Of a DNA stretch of 25,297 bases, positions 12,995 through 20,523 are shown piece after piece. Every line of letters begins with the position of its first letter. The first letter of the stretch is position 1. Source of the DNA: a virus; the IMG/VR virus record IMGVR_UViG_3300006028_000034, positions 1 to 25,297 of that record; one strand, written 5' to 3'. Both the position numbers and the translations under genes were made by a program. The notes under the pieces were generated by a model. That model did no database searches and had not been told where the DNA came from. It saw only the letters and a list, made by a program, of their open reading frames with translations.

Positions 12995-15900
12995 GACTAG
13001 CTATTTTATTGCTGCTTGCTGTGGCGAGCTTGCACGCCCAAGGTGTCGCGCATTCCTACACGGCAATCTCTCGCGCAAATGGAAACTGCACCGGAGCGAC
13101 GAACGACAACACCGCGTTCACAACAGCCAATACGGACGCGATCAACTGGCAGAACACGCCGAATGTCGGGATAGTTGAGATTGACATAGGCTCAGGTAGA
13201 AGCGATCTACAGGATTGTGAGTTTACCTCAGGCGGATCGGGAAATAGCTTTCTGAAGGGAATCAAGCAAATCCGCCTCGTCTGTCTATCCACTGGCGGCT
13301 GTAAACTCGGAGATGGCGGCGGAACCGGAAACGGATTCTTTCTGGGTGGCGTCGGCCAGATCAATGATAACGTGCATTCCGCTCGCATTCAGACAGTGAG
13401 CGCCGGATCGTCGGCGGTAACTCTAGTAACCGCAGGGCAGAATACACGCTTTACCGTCGGCCAGTGGGTTCTCATCACCGGCTTGGACTTACAGGGTTTT
13501 GGCAACCCGACTAATCCGCACTTCTTTGAATATGCGCTGGTGACAGCAATCAACGGATCGTCGGGCGCAATTTCGTTATCGGCACCGCTCAACAATTCGT
13601 ATAAGTCAACTTGGCCCGCCTACACCTCAGGCGATGGGTCGAATGTCGATCAGGGAGGACCAGCTACAATTTACGCGCTCGATCCAACGTGGGACACGGA
13701 AGTCTATATCGACGGCTTCACCATCGACCAAGCCTCTCAGACGACGGCTAATGGGCGCAAGGTCACGTTTCATAACTGCACTTTCACGACGACCGCAGGT
13801 ATCCCAAGCCAGAATCTTTCGTGGTCGCTCATCAATTCCACCGAGACGACGACGGTCGAAATGGATAAGTTGGTTGGAACCGTCGCGGCGTATAATTCCT
13901 CCTTCACTGGTATCGACTTTCAAAGCAGTTCCATTGACTTATTTACGATGTACGGCGGCTCGATCTCTGGCCGCTTGCATGGTACGCCAAAGAGTATGCG
14001 GATGGTCAACGTGGCTGTCGCTCCAGGCGCAGACTTCTGGCCGGGGGCGATTGCTTACGGAGTGACAACTTTACCGATCACGTTAGAAGGCGTGGCGCTC
14101 CCAACGTCCACAGCGCGGGGCGGCTATAAGACTGACACCACGACGCTTACCGGGGCCTCTATCACGGCGGGAACCATCACGATTCCAAACGTGCCTAGCG
14201 TGAATAATCCTCCTGCGTGGGCTGTTCCGAACACGCCCATCATGTTCGCCGGGAGTAATCCGCTTGGAACACAAACTTGGTTTACGGTCACCGATGTCAC
14301 GCAGAGCGGCAGCAGCGTCGTCATCACGACAAGCCTTGGAGGGGGAGTCAACGCATTCCCTGCCCAATACATCTGGACTCATCCCGCGCCAAATATCACC
14401 TGCTCTGGCTGCACTGGACCCGGCGCTTCCGTGCTTTCGCCCAATAACGCAGGGCAGGCGTTCCCCGGCTACAGCGGGGGTGTGAATCCAGTTCTGCTTG
14501 ATCTGGTCAACCACTGGTCGTTGTTGGACACACAGACAACCTCGGCAACCTCGGTCACGATAGGAACAGGCACTTTCACATTCACCGTCGCGGCGGGGTT
14601 ATCATATCCAAATTGTTTCAATGGTAGCGTGCGGCAGGATTGCACTTCCACCACCGGGCATGGCGTTACCGTCGCCAGCGCTGCAAACAACGCAAATTTT
14701 GGGCAGGGGTACATTGTTTCGTACTTGGATACAGCCCTGAAAGTCACTTTTACCACGACTGGCGGCTCGGGTACGCATACAGATTGGCAGATTTCCACTC
14801 CGCGCTTAGGCTCACTCTCAAATCAACTCCCGATTACAAACCCGCTTCAATTCAACCTGGAGGAAACGGCGTTTGGAGGGGGGGCTGGACAAAGTGTTCT
14901 ACCGGGAGGACCGACGAACGGCGCTGGAATATTCGACTTTTTCAATAGTTCCGTGGCAGAAGAATTGGCACCCCCGCGCAATGTTGGTCAAGGCGTTCTC
15001 CCGCAACGCGACATGGCTGGAGCGGGGAGTTGGACTGCAACGCTTCGCTATAAGGTGACTAGTCTTCCAACCTCTCCCGCGCCATTGCTTTGCGCTGGAA
15101 ATAATTGTAGTGGCTATAATCTCGTTCTTAATCAGTCAGATCACGCCCTCCACTTTTCCTCCACGGCGGATGCCGCTCACTCAAGTACGGTGACTACGAT
15201 TTGCAATGGGGATGTGACGTGTGTCAGTCCAACGGCGTTGACGACTAATCACCTTTATTTCATCACAGCAAGCTTTGATGCAGTTCTAGGTCAATTGAGC
15301 CTCAGTGTTGACGGAACAATCACCCAGTCCGCGACCGGGCTTGCCCCGCGAATCCTCTTGACTTATCCTAGTCCCGCGCCAACATTAGGCGGTACAGGAT
15401 CTAATTCGGCAGAGGGATATATCCAAGATTTCAGCTTTTTCAAGTCTGCGCTATCATCTTCTCAGATCACCTACCTCTACAACGGCGGCACGCCTCTTGC
15501 GTTCAACCCTTACACCTACAACTACACGTCTAGCGCTTCTGGTACAGGACCGTTGCCCAAGGTGACCCTTGTCAAAGAGGCATTCGAGACAAGCGATTCC
15601 AGTTCCAACGGGATTACAAATGGCATTGCGGGTGTTGGGTTCTATCGGCCTTATCACTTGAGTGCTTGGAATCAAACCGTAGCAACAGCGCGAGGTGGAA
15701 ACTACGTCTGGTCACTTTCTACAGATCACATTGGATTTGGTAGCGATACTCCACCTAATCTACAGAACGGGCTCTGGCTTGGTTATTCAAGTGGCCCCAC
15801 TGTCAAACCGTCCAGTTACACGCGAGTCATTGTTGGTCCAAATGCTGGCAGCGGCTTGGACCCCGGCAACGGGGTAACTTACTTAAAGTTTGAACAGCCG

Positions 15901-16719
15901 AGACTTCAGTACAATGCCGCTGACCCGAATAGTCTCCCGTTTTACGCCTACATGACTGGGGAGCGAAACACCACAAAATCTCCCTGCCTTCTCAGCGACA
16001 CGCAGGAAACGCTCTTGTGGCGCTCGGCAGACATGGTGACATGGACATTCTACGGGATTGCGATTCCATCCTATACTAGCGGCACTGTCTTCAACTACGA
16101 CCTCTGCTTCCCCGGATTCGCAAACATTTACGCTCCCGGCGACCTTCCCGGCATCACCACATGGCAATCGTACAACCTCGGCAATAATGCTTTTGCTCTG
16201 GAGTATGTCCTGCAATCCTCTAATCCAAAGCTGTTTGACTTCAATGCCGTGAATCAAGATTTGAAAGAGTTAGATTTTGCAGCGGCGCTTCCCGGTCAAT
16301 ATCAGGAATGTGACTGGATGCAGGGCGTGTTCTCTCCCGACAATACAAACGTCTACGCTGTTGCCAAATGTTTCATGCCGGGAGGTAGAGGAATGGCGCT
16401 GTTTAAGCTAGCTCAGGAGACATGCTCCGGTTGTTCATCCCTATCCTGGCGTCAACTGACCGGGCAGGTGTGGCCGCTGGGCATCATGGCAACGGACGTT
16501 TACCCAACTCTTGGATACATCCAGGACGCCCACATCTATTTCGAGTCAGGGACGTTGTACATCTACGTGGAGCGGGGATTTTATCCAGGCGCTACGGCTC
16601 CGGGGACAACTCCGGTTCATCTTAACCAGATCGATCTGTGGACGGCGACAGTGGCGAATATCGGCGGTTCGGTAATTGGGGGCAATGTTGTGATGGGTGG
16701 CAACGCGGTGAGGCAGTGA
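12991..16719 (+). CDS. Giant secreted modular adhesin/tailspike-like protein
   Basis: 1242 residues starting with a Sec signal, MRLAILLLLAVASLHAQ. Residues about 20-340 are beta-rich with repeated short strands (DNTAFTTANTDAINWQ, GGCKLGDGGGTGNGFFLGG) and look like a tailspike-type beta-helix start. Residues about 640-850 fit a LamG/concanavalin-like lectin: SWTATLRYKVTSLPTSPAPL, YNLVLNQSDHALHFSS, LYFITASFDAVLGQLSLSVD, GYIQDFSFFKSALSSSQI. Residues about 855-1242 look like a propeller fold with LLWRSADMVTWTFYG, a blade motif seen in five-bladed glycosidases. Carbohydrate binding, perhaps cleavage, on the host surface is inferred; no catalytic residues are assigned. It is the largest gene here, coupled to the preceding one by ATGA. 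Confidence 0.8.
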   Translation: MRLAILLLLAVASLHAQGVAHSYTAISRANGNCTGATNDNTAFTTANTDAINWQNTPNVGIVEIDIGSGRSDLQDCEFTSGGSGNSFLKGIKQIRLVCLSTGGCKLGDGGGTGNGFFLGGVGQINDNVHSARIQTVSAGSSAVTLVTAGQNTRFTVGQWVLITGLDLQGFGNPTNPHFFEYALVTAINGSSGAISLSAPLNNSYKSTWPAYTSGDGSNVDQGGPATIYALDPTWDTEVYIDGFTIDQASQTTANGRKVTFHNCTFTTTAGIPSQNLSWSLINSTETTTVEMDKLVGTVAAYNSSFTGIDFQSSSIDLFTMYGGSISGRLHGTPKSMRMVNVAVAPGADFWPGAIAYGVTTLPITLEGVALPTSTARGGYKTDTTTLTGASITAGTITIPNVPSVNNPPAWAVPNTPIMFAGSNPLGTQTWFTVTDVTQSGSSVVITTSLGGGVNAFPAQYIWTHPAPNITCSGCTGPGASVLSPNNAGQAFPGYSGGVNPVLLDLVNHWSLLDTQTTSATSVTIGTGTFTFTVAAGLSYPNCFNGSVRQDCTSTTGHGVTVASAANNANFGQGYIVSYLDTALKVTFTTTGGSGTHTDWQISTPRLGSLSNQLPITNPLQFNLEETAFGGGAGQSVLPGGPTNGAGIFDFFNSSVAEELAPPRNVGQGVLPQRDMAGAGSWTATLRYKVTSLPTSPAPLLCAGNNCSGYNLVLNQSDHALHFSSTADAAHSSTVTTICNGDVTCVSPTALTTNHLYFITASFDAVLGQLSLSVDGTITQSATGLAPRILLTYPSPAPTLGGTGSNSAEGYIQDFSFFKSALSSSQITYLYNGGTPLAFNPYTYNYTSSASGTGPLPKVTLVKEAFETSDSSSNGITNGIAGVGFYRPYHLSAWNQTVATARGGNYVWSLSTDHIGFGSDTPPNLQNGLWLGYSSGPTVKPSSYTRVIVGPNAGSGLDPGNGVTYLKFEQPRLQYNAADPNSLPFYAYMTGERNTTKSPCLLSDTQETLLWRSADMVTWTFYGIAIPSYTSGTVFNYDLCFPGFANIYAPGDLPGITTWQSYNLGNNAFALEYVLQSSNPKLFDFNAVNQDLKELDFAAALPGQYQECDWMQGVFSPDNTNVYAVAKCFMPGGRGMALFKLAQETCSGCSSLSWRQLTGQVWPLGIMATDVYPTLGYIQDAHIYFESGTLYIYVERGFYPGATAPGTTPVHLNQIDLWTATVANIGGSVIGGNVVMGGNAVRQ

Positions 16720-16735
16720 TTGCAGCGTCTCCCAG

Positions 16736-16882
16736 GTGTATCGGAACCGGCAAAAGCTGAAGGCAAACGAGTACCGGCTGGCAACCGACGCGCAAGGCAA
16801 GACTATGGTGATTGTGCTTCTACCCGCGAACTCAGGCATTGAGGAGTTCCAGGCCATCGCAGCGCTGCCGCCAGGGACGTAG
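16736..16882 (+). CDS. Small protein, GTG start, unknown function
   Basis: Between the giant gene's stop and the next gene a frame reads (M)YRNRQKLKANEYRLATDAQG, then KTMVIVLLPANSGIEEFQAI and AALPPGT before TAG 16880-16882. Composition is protein-like (balanced charge, alternating hydrophobics) and third positions fit the genome. GTG 16736 is the only convincing start; the frame is closed upstream at 16709-16711. It has no clear Shine-Dalgarno, so it could instead be a remnant of a longer gene. 48 residues, no family. Confidence 0.45.
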   Translation: MYRNRQKLKANEYRLATDAQGKTMVIVLLPANSGIEEFQAIAALPPGT

Positions 16883-16891
16883 GCTAGTGCG

Positions 16892-17131
16892 ATGACCACC
16901 GAAACAATCTTCGTCCGAGCCGAACACCGCCCGAGCGTCTGCCTCCGCTGCCGGGAGCGCTCGCGCAATCTGCAAACCTCCGCGCGTATCTGTCTGTCCT
17001 GCATCGAGTATCTGGCTACCGAGGGTGGCCGCTGGAGCGCAGGTGACGACAGCTACATGCCGGCCGTGCGCGAGTGGCTCAAGAGGCGCGGCTGCCGCTA
17101 TGAGGAGCTGCCGGCGGCGGAGATGGCGTAA
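16892..17131 (+). CDS. Small CxxC zinc-ribbon protein
   Basis: The 79-residue protein starts MTTETIFVRAEHRPSVCLRC. It has two CxxC pairs, CLRC at residues 17-20 and CLSC at about 34-37, which would bind one zinc ion. The C-terminal part is a charged alpha/beta segment (DSYMPAVREWLKRRGCRYEE). Such proteins are common phage accessories, usually nucleic-acid or protein binding; no specific role can be assigned. It overlaps the convergent minus-strand gene by 53 bases at its 3' end. Confidence 0.65.
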   Translation: MTTETIFVRAEHRPSVCLRCRERSRNLQTSARICLSCIEYLATEGGRWSAGDDSYMPAVREWLKRRGCRYEELPAAEMA

Positions 17132-17285
17132 TCTCTATGTCCAATTTGCATCGTCCGTGTCCAGCGTGATCTGACTTCCAGGCTAGTAGTTGCCCTAAAA
17201 ACCGGCCATACGCTTCCTTATCGGCCAGCAATAACAGCCAATCGGGCCGCCTGAGCTCTGATCCGCAGACGCAGGTGTATTTCAT
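17079..17285 (-). CDS. Small Cys-containing protein, cargo-type gene
   Basis: ATG 17285 (a GTG two codons upstream is possible) gives MKYTCVCGSELRRPDWLLLL, continuing ADKEAYGRFLGQLLAWKSDH and a later Cys in GRCKLDIEI. The CVCG near the start and that Cys suggest a small metal site. The last 15 residues are Pro/Ser-rich and lie antisense to the 3' end of 16892-17131, so the functional part may end earlier. It is divergent from 17323 by 37 bases, in the same arrangement as the other minus-strand cargo genes. Family unknown. Confidence 0.55.
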   Translation of the reverse strand: MKYTCVCGSELRRPDWLLLLADKEAYGRFLGQLLAWKSDHAGHGRCKLDIEITPSPPPAAPHSGSRAS

Positions 17286-17322
17286 TTCCACAGTCCAATT
17301 CTAAAGGATTTTCACCACCACT

Positions 17323-17970
17323 ATGCTCAACGATCACACCCAGTCCGTCCAAGACCAGCAAGTCGAAATCGACCGCGTTCTAACGCGCCTGCAGCAGAAG
17401 GGCGTCGCCAATTCCACCAAGCCCACGCTGATGGTCAACACCATCGCCGTCATGCGGGGCCGCAACAATGGCTACCCGAAGAATCTCTACCATGAGTCTT
17501 TCGAGCCGCGGATCGCCATCAACGAGGACCAGGAGGACATGCTGCGCGCGCAGGGTTACGGCGATATCTACATCCGCAGGAACTACCCGAAGATGCTCTT
17601 TCGCCGCAACATGCACCCTAAATTTGCGGCCAAAGCCGATCCGTCGATGGGTTCGCCCGATGACACCAGCACCTTCAAAGGCAATGAGTTCGTTGAGGAG
17701 CGCACTGTCCGCGACGAGAAGGCTGAGAAGGCGCTGCTCGCCGCTAAGGTTCCGAATGGCTGCAGCCCGTGGTTCGAGAAGTTGACCGACCTGCCAGAGC
17801 TCGATGCGACCGAAGAGGATCAGTCCCTACTGATCGCACGGCTTCAGGGGCAGCTCGCCGAGGCGCAGCGCAAACAGGCTGAGCCGCAGGAGACTACCAA
17901 TCCAGCGCCGCCACGCCACGGTCGCGCACCGTCGAAGGACCCGGCCCTGGCAAACAAAGAGGCGGCGTAA
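17323..17970 (+). CDS. Phage structural-associated protein, no signal peptide
   Basis: 215 residues starting MLNDHTQSVQDQQVEIDRVL. An N-terminal helix precedes a module with YPKNLYHES, RIAINEDQEDMLRAQGYGDI and RRNYPKMLFRRN (about residues 51-95), resembling motifs of small phage virion proteins and shared in part with the 10236-10631 protein. Residues about 160-190 are a charged helix (EEDQSLLIARLQGQLAEAQR) and the tail is Pro/Ala-rich. It is cytoplasmic by sequence, lying between signal-bearing genes. Weak AAAGGA upstream. Virion or assembly role is inferred from position and composition. Confidence 0.7.
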   Translation: MLNDHTQSVQDQQVEIDRVLTRLQQKGVANSTKPTLMVNTIAVMRGRNNGYPKNLYHESFEPRIAINEDQEDMLRAQGYGDIYIRRNYPKMLFRRNMHPKFAAKADPSMGSPDDTSTFKGNEFVEERTVRDEKAEKALLAAKVPNGCSPWFEKLTDLPELDATEEDQSLLIARLQGQLAEAQRKQAEPQETTNPAPPRHGRAPSKDPALANKEAA

Positions 17971-17976
17971 ACGGAC

Positions 17977-19059
17977 ATGAAGAAACTCATCGCCATTCTG
18001 CTGCTTGTCTCAGCCACCGCCTTCGGGCAGGGTTTGGACGGGCAACTTTCCGCCGGTATGCCGCTCGGCCCCGGCGATTCGCTTCACGGCCTGGCTGGAA
18101 CCGGCGCCGTTGTGACCTACACGCTACTGGGTGTGGAGGCGAGCCTTTCTTCGCAGCCGCGCGTGTTCCAGAACCACGTGCTGGCGCAAGGGCAACTGGG
18201 AACCGGCGATGCGTCCATCTACTCGCCACCCAGCCGAACGACAGCCGCCGTCAGTCAGGTCATCCTGACCAACACCAGCGGCAGCGCCGTGTCGGGCGTC
18301 TCGCTCGGAATAAACGGGTCCTCGGCGACCGCCGGCAACCAGATTCTTGCCAGCATCTCGATTCCGGCAAACGGGCTGGCGCTTCTCATTGACGGCATCC
18401 TGCGCGTCTACGATGCGAACGGAAATCTCTACCAGACGGCGACCACTCCGTTTGATGCGACGGCGCCGGCCGCGACTACCCCGCTCGCGCTAGGGACCGT
18501 TGGAACGGCAGTCACCGCGCCGCACCGGGATCACACGCACCAGAGTCCCGGCGGCGTCGCTTCGACAGTTGCCGCGTCTTCCGGCATCAACACGACCGAG
18601 ACACAAGTTGTTGGCGCCACCATCCCGGCAGGAATGTTGAAGGCGGGAAGTGTGATCGAGATCGAGGCATACGGCACGATTACCTCGACCGTCGATAACG
18701 TGGCCACGTTTAACATCCGGTTGGGGCCCACCACACTTACGGGCAATATCCCGGCTGCCCTGGCGGTCCATTGCGGGAATTCTGGAACAGTCACCAATGC
18801 GGCGTTCGTCCTGCGGGCCCGCATGCACGTCCGGACGGCGGGCGCGAGCGGCACCGTTTACGGATACGGAACCGTTATCAGCCTGGACTCTGGAGCGGCG
18901 GTCACCCAAGCCCTGGCTCTGACCACGGAACTGTTCACGCCGGCATCGGTCGCCCTGGACACCACGGTGGCTAACGTAGGCGAGTTGACCGTGGTCACGG
19001 CGGCAACCACGACGACGATCACCTTCCAGGCCGCCAGCGCGTCCGTCATCAAGATGTAA
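17977..19059 (+). CDS. Secreted fibre-like protein with HxDHxH motif
   Basis: 360 residues starting MKKLIAILLLVSATAFGQ, a textbook Sec signal with likely mature N-terminal Gln. The first half is beta-rich and fibre-like (GTGAVVTYTLLGVEASLSSQ, then SQVILTNTSGSAVSGVSLGI). Residues about 183-190 contain HRDHTHQS, a His-rich stretch that could bind metal, as in some fibre trimerisation regions. The C-terminal 150 residues (TQVVGATIPAGMLKAGSVIE, then GTVYGYGTVISLDSG) look like a jelly-roll domain of phage adhesins. It follows 17970 by 6 bases, likely co-transcribed. Confidence 0.75.
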   Translation: MKKLIAILLLVSATAFGQGLDGQLSAGMPLGPGDSLHGLAGTGAVVTYTLLGVEASLSSQPRVFQNHVLAQGQLGTGDASIYSPPSRTTAAVSQVILTNTSGSAVSGVSLGINGSSATAGNQILASISIPANGLALLIDGILRVYDANGNLYQTATTPFDATAPAATTPLALGTVGTAVTAPHRDHTHQSPGGVASTVAASSGINTTETQVVGATIPAGMLKAGSVIEIEAYGTITSTVDNVATFNIRLGPTTLTGNIPAALAVHCGNSGTVTNAAFVLRARMHVRTAGASGTVYGYGTVISLDSGAAVTQALALTTELFTPASVALDTTVANVGELTVVTAATTTTITFQAASASVIKM

Positions 19060-19063
19060 GGGC

Positions 19064-19354
19064 ATGTGGCGCTCGCCGAGGCAGGCCATTCCGCTGGATC
19101 TTACCCTCCTCTGGAAATTTCCGTTCCAGCTCTACTATCTGGAGGCCGTGAATCCGACCGACTCCGACATCGTGCTCACGGTCCAGGATCAAGCCGGGCT
19201 GGCCGGACCAGTACAGCAGATTGTTTCCAGTCAAAAGTTGCTGACCTACGAATCGAAGTACGGAACACCGATGAACGGCCTCGCGTGGAAAGCTTCCGCG
19301 TCGGGGCTCGTCGGATGGATCTGTGGAGATAATAAAGATGAAGTACACCCGTAA
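19064..19354 (+). CDS. Small protein of unknown function, 96 residues
   Basis: ATG 19064 follows the previous stop by 4 bases. The product starts MWRSPRQAIPLDLTLLWKFP and has no signal peptide. Its middle (AVNPTDSDIVLTVQDQAGLA) and end (YGTPMNGLAWKASASGLVGW) are beta-like, with one Cys near the C-terminus. It overlaps the next ATG (19338) by 17 bases, supporting a single transcript. Possibly a chaperone or small subunit for the adjacent exported proteins; nothing direct shows this. Confidence 0.6.
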   Translation: MWRSPRQAIPLDLTLLWKFPFQLYYLEAVNPTDSDIVLTVQDQAGLAGPVQQIVSSQKLLTYESKYGTPMNGLAWKASASGLVGWICGDNKDEVHP

Positions 19355-19949
19355 AATCTCGCCTGGCTTGTGGGGCGTCATTGCCCTGTTAGGGCTACTG
19401 TTAGCTTCCGGAGTATTCGGCCAACTCCAGCAATCGGGAGGCCCAGGATCAAGCGTCAACGCGACGCAGACTGGAACCTGGACCGTTCAGCCCGGAAACA
19501 CCGCGAACACGACCGCATGGAAGGTCGATGGATCGGGCGTAACTCAGCCGGTGTCTGGAACCTTCTGGCAGGCGACACAACCAGTCAGCGGAACCTTTTG
19601 GCAGGCAACGCAGCCCGTGTCGATCGCTGCCACACTGAGCACTGCGCCGAAGACCTCCTGCGGCACGACGGCCTTCACTCCGGCGTGGGCGGCGATACCG
19701 ACGTCTACCACGGCCCTGACAGCCACAACCTCCTGCGTTCTGGCCATTATGGTGACCAACACCAACGCTTCGGCGCAAACGGTTACCGTAACGGATGGAC
19801 AAGGCTCACCGATAACAGTCCTGCAGGCGTTCTCCGTTCCAGCCAACTCCGAGTTGACGCTGCCGTTCTACGGATCCCAGATGACGAGCGGCATAAAATG
19901 GTCCGCTGGCGGAACAGGCATGACGGGCACGGTTGTAGCTTACCAATGA
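19338..19949 (+). CDS. Secreted protein with QPVSGTFWQAT repeats
   Basis: The start is ATG 19338, preceded by GGAG at 9-base spacing. It has a Sec signal (MKYTRKISPGLWGVIALLGL, then LLASGVFGQ). Early mature text GTWTVQPGNTANTTAW is nearly repeated in the next gene, and then two tandem QPVSGTFWQAT units and a partial third follow (19545-19622). The C-terminus (VTVTDGQGSPITVLQAFSVP, then NSELTLPFYGSQMTSGIKWS) is beta-sandwich-like. Repeats of this type occur in uncharacterised phage virion proteins. 203 residues, ATGA-coupled to the next gene. Confidence 0.75.
   Translation: MKYTRKISPGLWGVIALLGLLLASGVFGQLQQSGGPGSSVNATQTGTWTVQPGNTANTTAWKVDGSGVTQPVSGTFWQATQPVSGTFWQATQPVSIAATLSTAPKTSCGTTAFTPAWAAIPTSTTALTATTSCVLAIMVTNTNASAQTVTVTDGQGSPITVLQAFSVPANSELTLPFYGSQMTSGIKWSAGGTGMTGTVVAYQ
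19545..19622 (+). repeat. Tandem coding repeat QPVSGTFWQAT
   Basis: Two 33-base units (19545-19577, 19578-19610) encode identical QPVSGTFWQAT, and a third starts QPVS (19611-19622). The two full units differ at 9 of 33 bases, every change being synonymous (for example TCT versus AGC for Ser). Confidence 0.9.
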
Positions 19950-20386
19950 GAACGGTTCTTATTTTGCTGCTCGTTGGAGTTTTCCTGCGAGCCGACCTAA
20001 GCCCCTCCGGAAATGCCGTTCCGGCGAGCCAAAGCGGGGTGTGGACGATGCAACCTGGCAACACGCCCAATACCACCGCCTGGCTCCATCAATTCCCAGC
20101 CTCCAGTTCCAATGTCATCACCGCTGCCGCGACGACTGCGGTGAAGGCGACAGCCGGCACGCTACGGCGCATCAGCGTGACTACCCAGGTAGCATCGGCG
20201 ACGATCAAGTTGTTCGATCTCGCAAGCGCTTCCTGCACGGGCACGCCGTCCACGAACCCAAAAGGCGTCCTCACGTTACCCGCGACTATTTCCAATCCGT
20301 TCACCCTGGAATTTCAGCAGGCGTTTGCAAATGGCATATGCGTGCTGACGAGTGGAGCCACAAACCTGACGGTCATCTACGACTAA
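19946..20386 (+). CDS. Secreted paralogue of the preceding protein
   Basis: The frame extends far upstream, but ATG 19946 overlaps the previous stop (ATGA) and starts a signal-like MRTVLILLLVGVFLRAD. Mature text GVWTMQPGNTPNTTAWLHQF matches GTWTVQPGNTANTTAW of the preceding protein, so the two are tandem relatives, this one without the QPVSGTFWQAT repeats. The rest is a beta domain of about 100 residues (LRRISVTTQVASATIKLFDL, then FTLEFQQAFANGICVLTSG). 146 residues. Virion-surface or exported accessory role is inferred from the cassette. Confidence 0.75.
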   Translation: MRTVLILLLVGVFLRADLSPSGNAVPASQSGVWTMQPGNTPNTTAWLHQFPASSSNVITAAATTAVKATAGTLRRISVTTQVASATIKLFDLASASCTGTPSTNPKGVLTLPATISNPFTLEFQQAFANGICVLTSGATNLTVIYD

Positions 20387-20523
20387 TGTGACCTTCAGCG
20401 CGGTTGTGGCGCCAGGACTAATCGAAAAAGCTCTTTTACGGTGGCCGGATCTGGCGACGCTGGATCGGGTCGTTTCCCCCAGTTGCCGTTCGATTCGGCG
20501 CGGCTGCCCCACTTTCAACACCC
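20387..20523 (+). other. Short stretch with only weak ORFs
   Basis: Two competing + frames are open: one from GTG 20388 running to 20639 and one from GTG 20441 ending at TGA 20525-20527, which overlaps the next ATG as ATGA (contains GRFPQLPFDSARLPHFQHP). The second has the coupling style of this genome but only 28 residues. Neither is convincing; no terminator is present. Confidence 0.3.

Noticed and set aside
9152-20386. Reading the exported-gene cluster as bacterial chromosome rather than phage
   Set aside because: It is bracketed by the coat gene and by gp4- and gp10-like tail genes on the same strand, with no housekeeping genes, so it belongs to the phage element.
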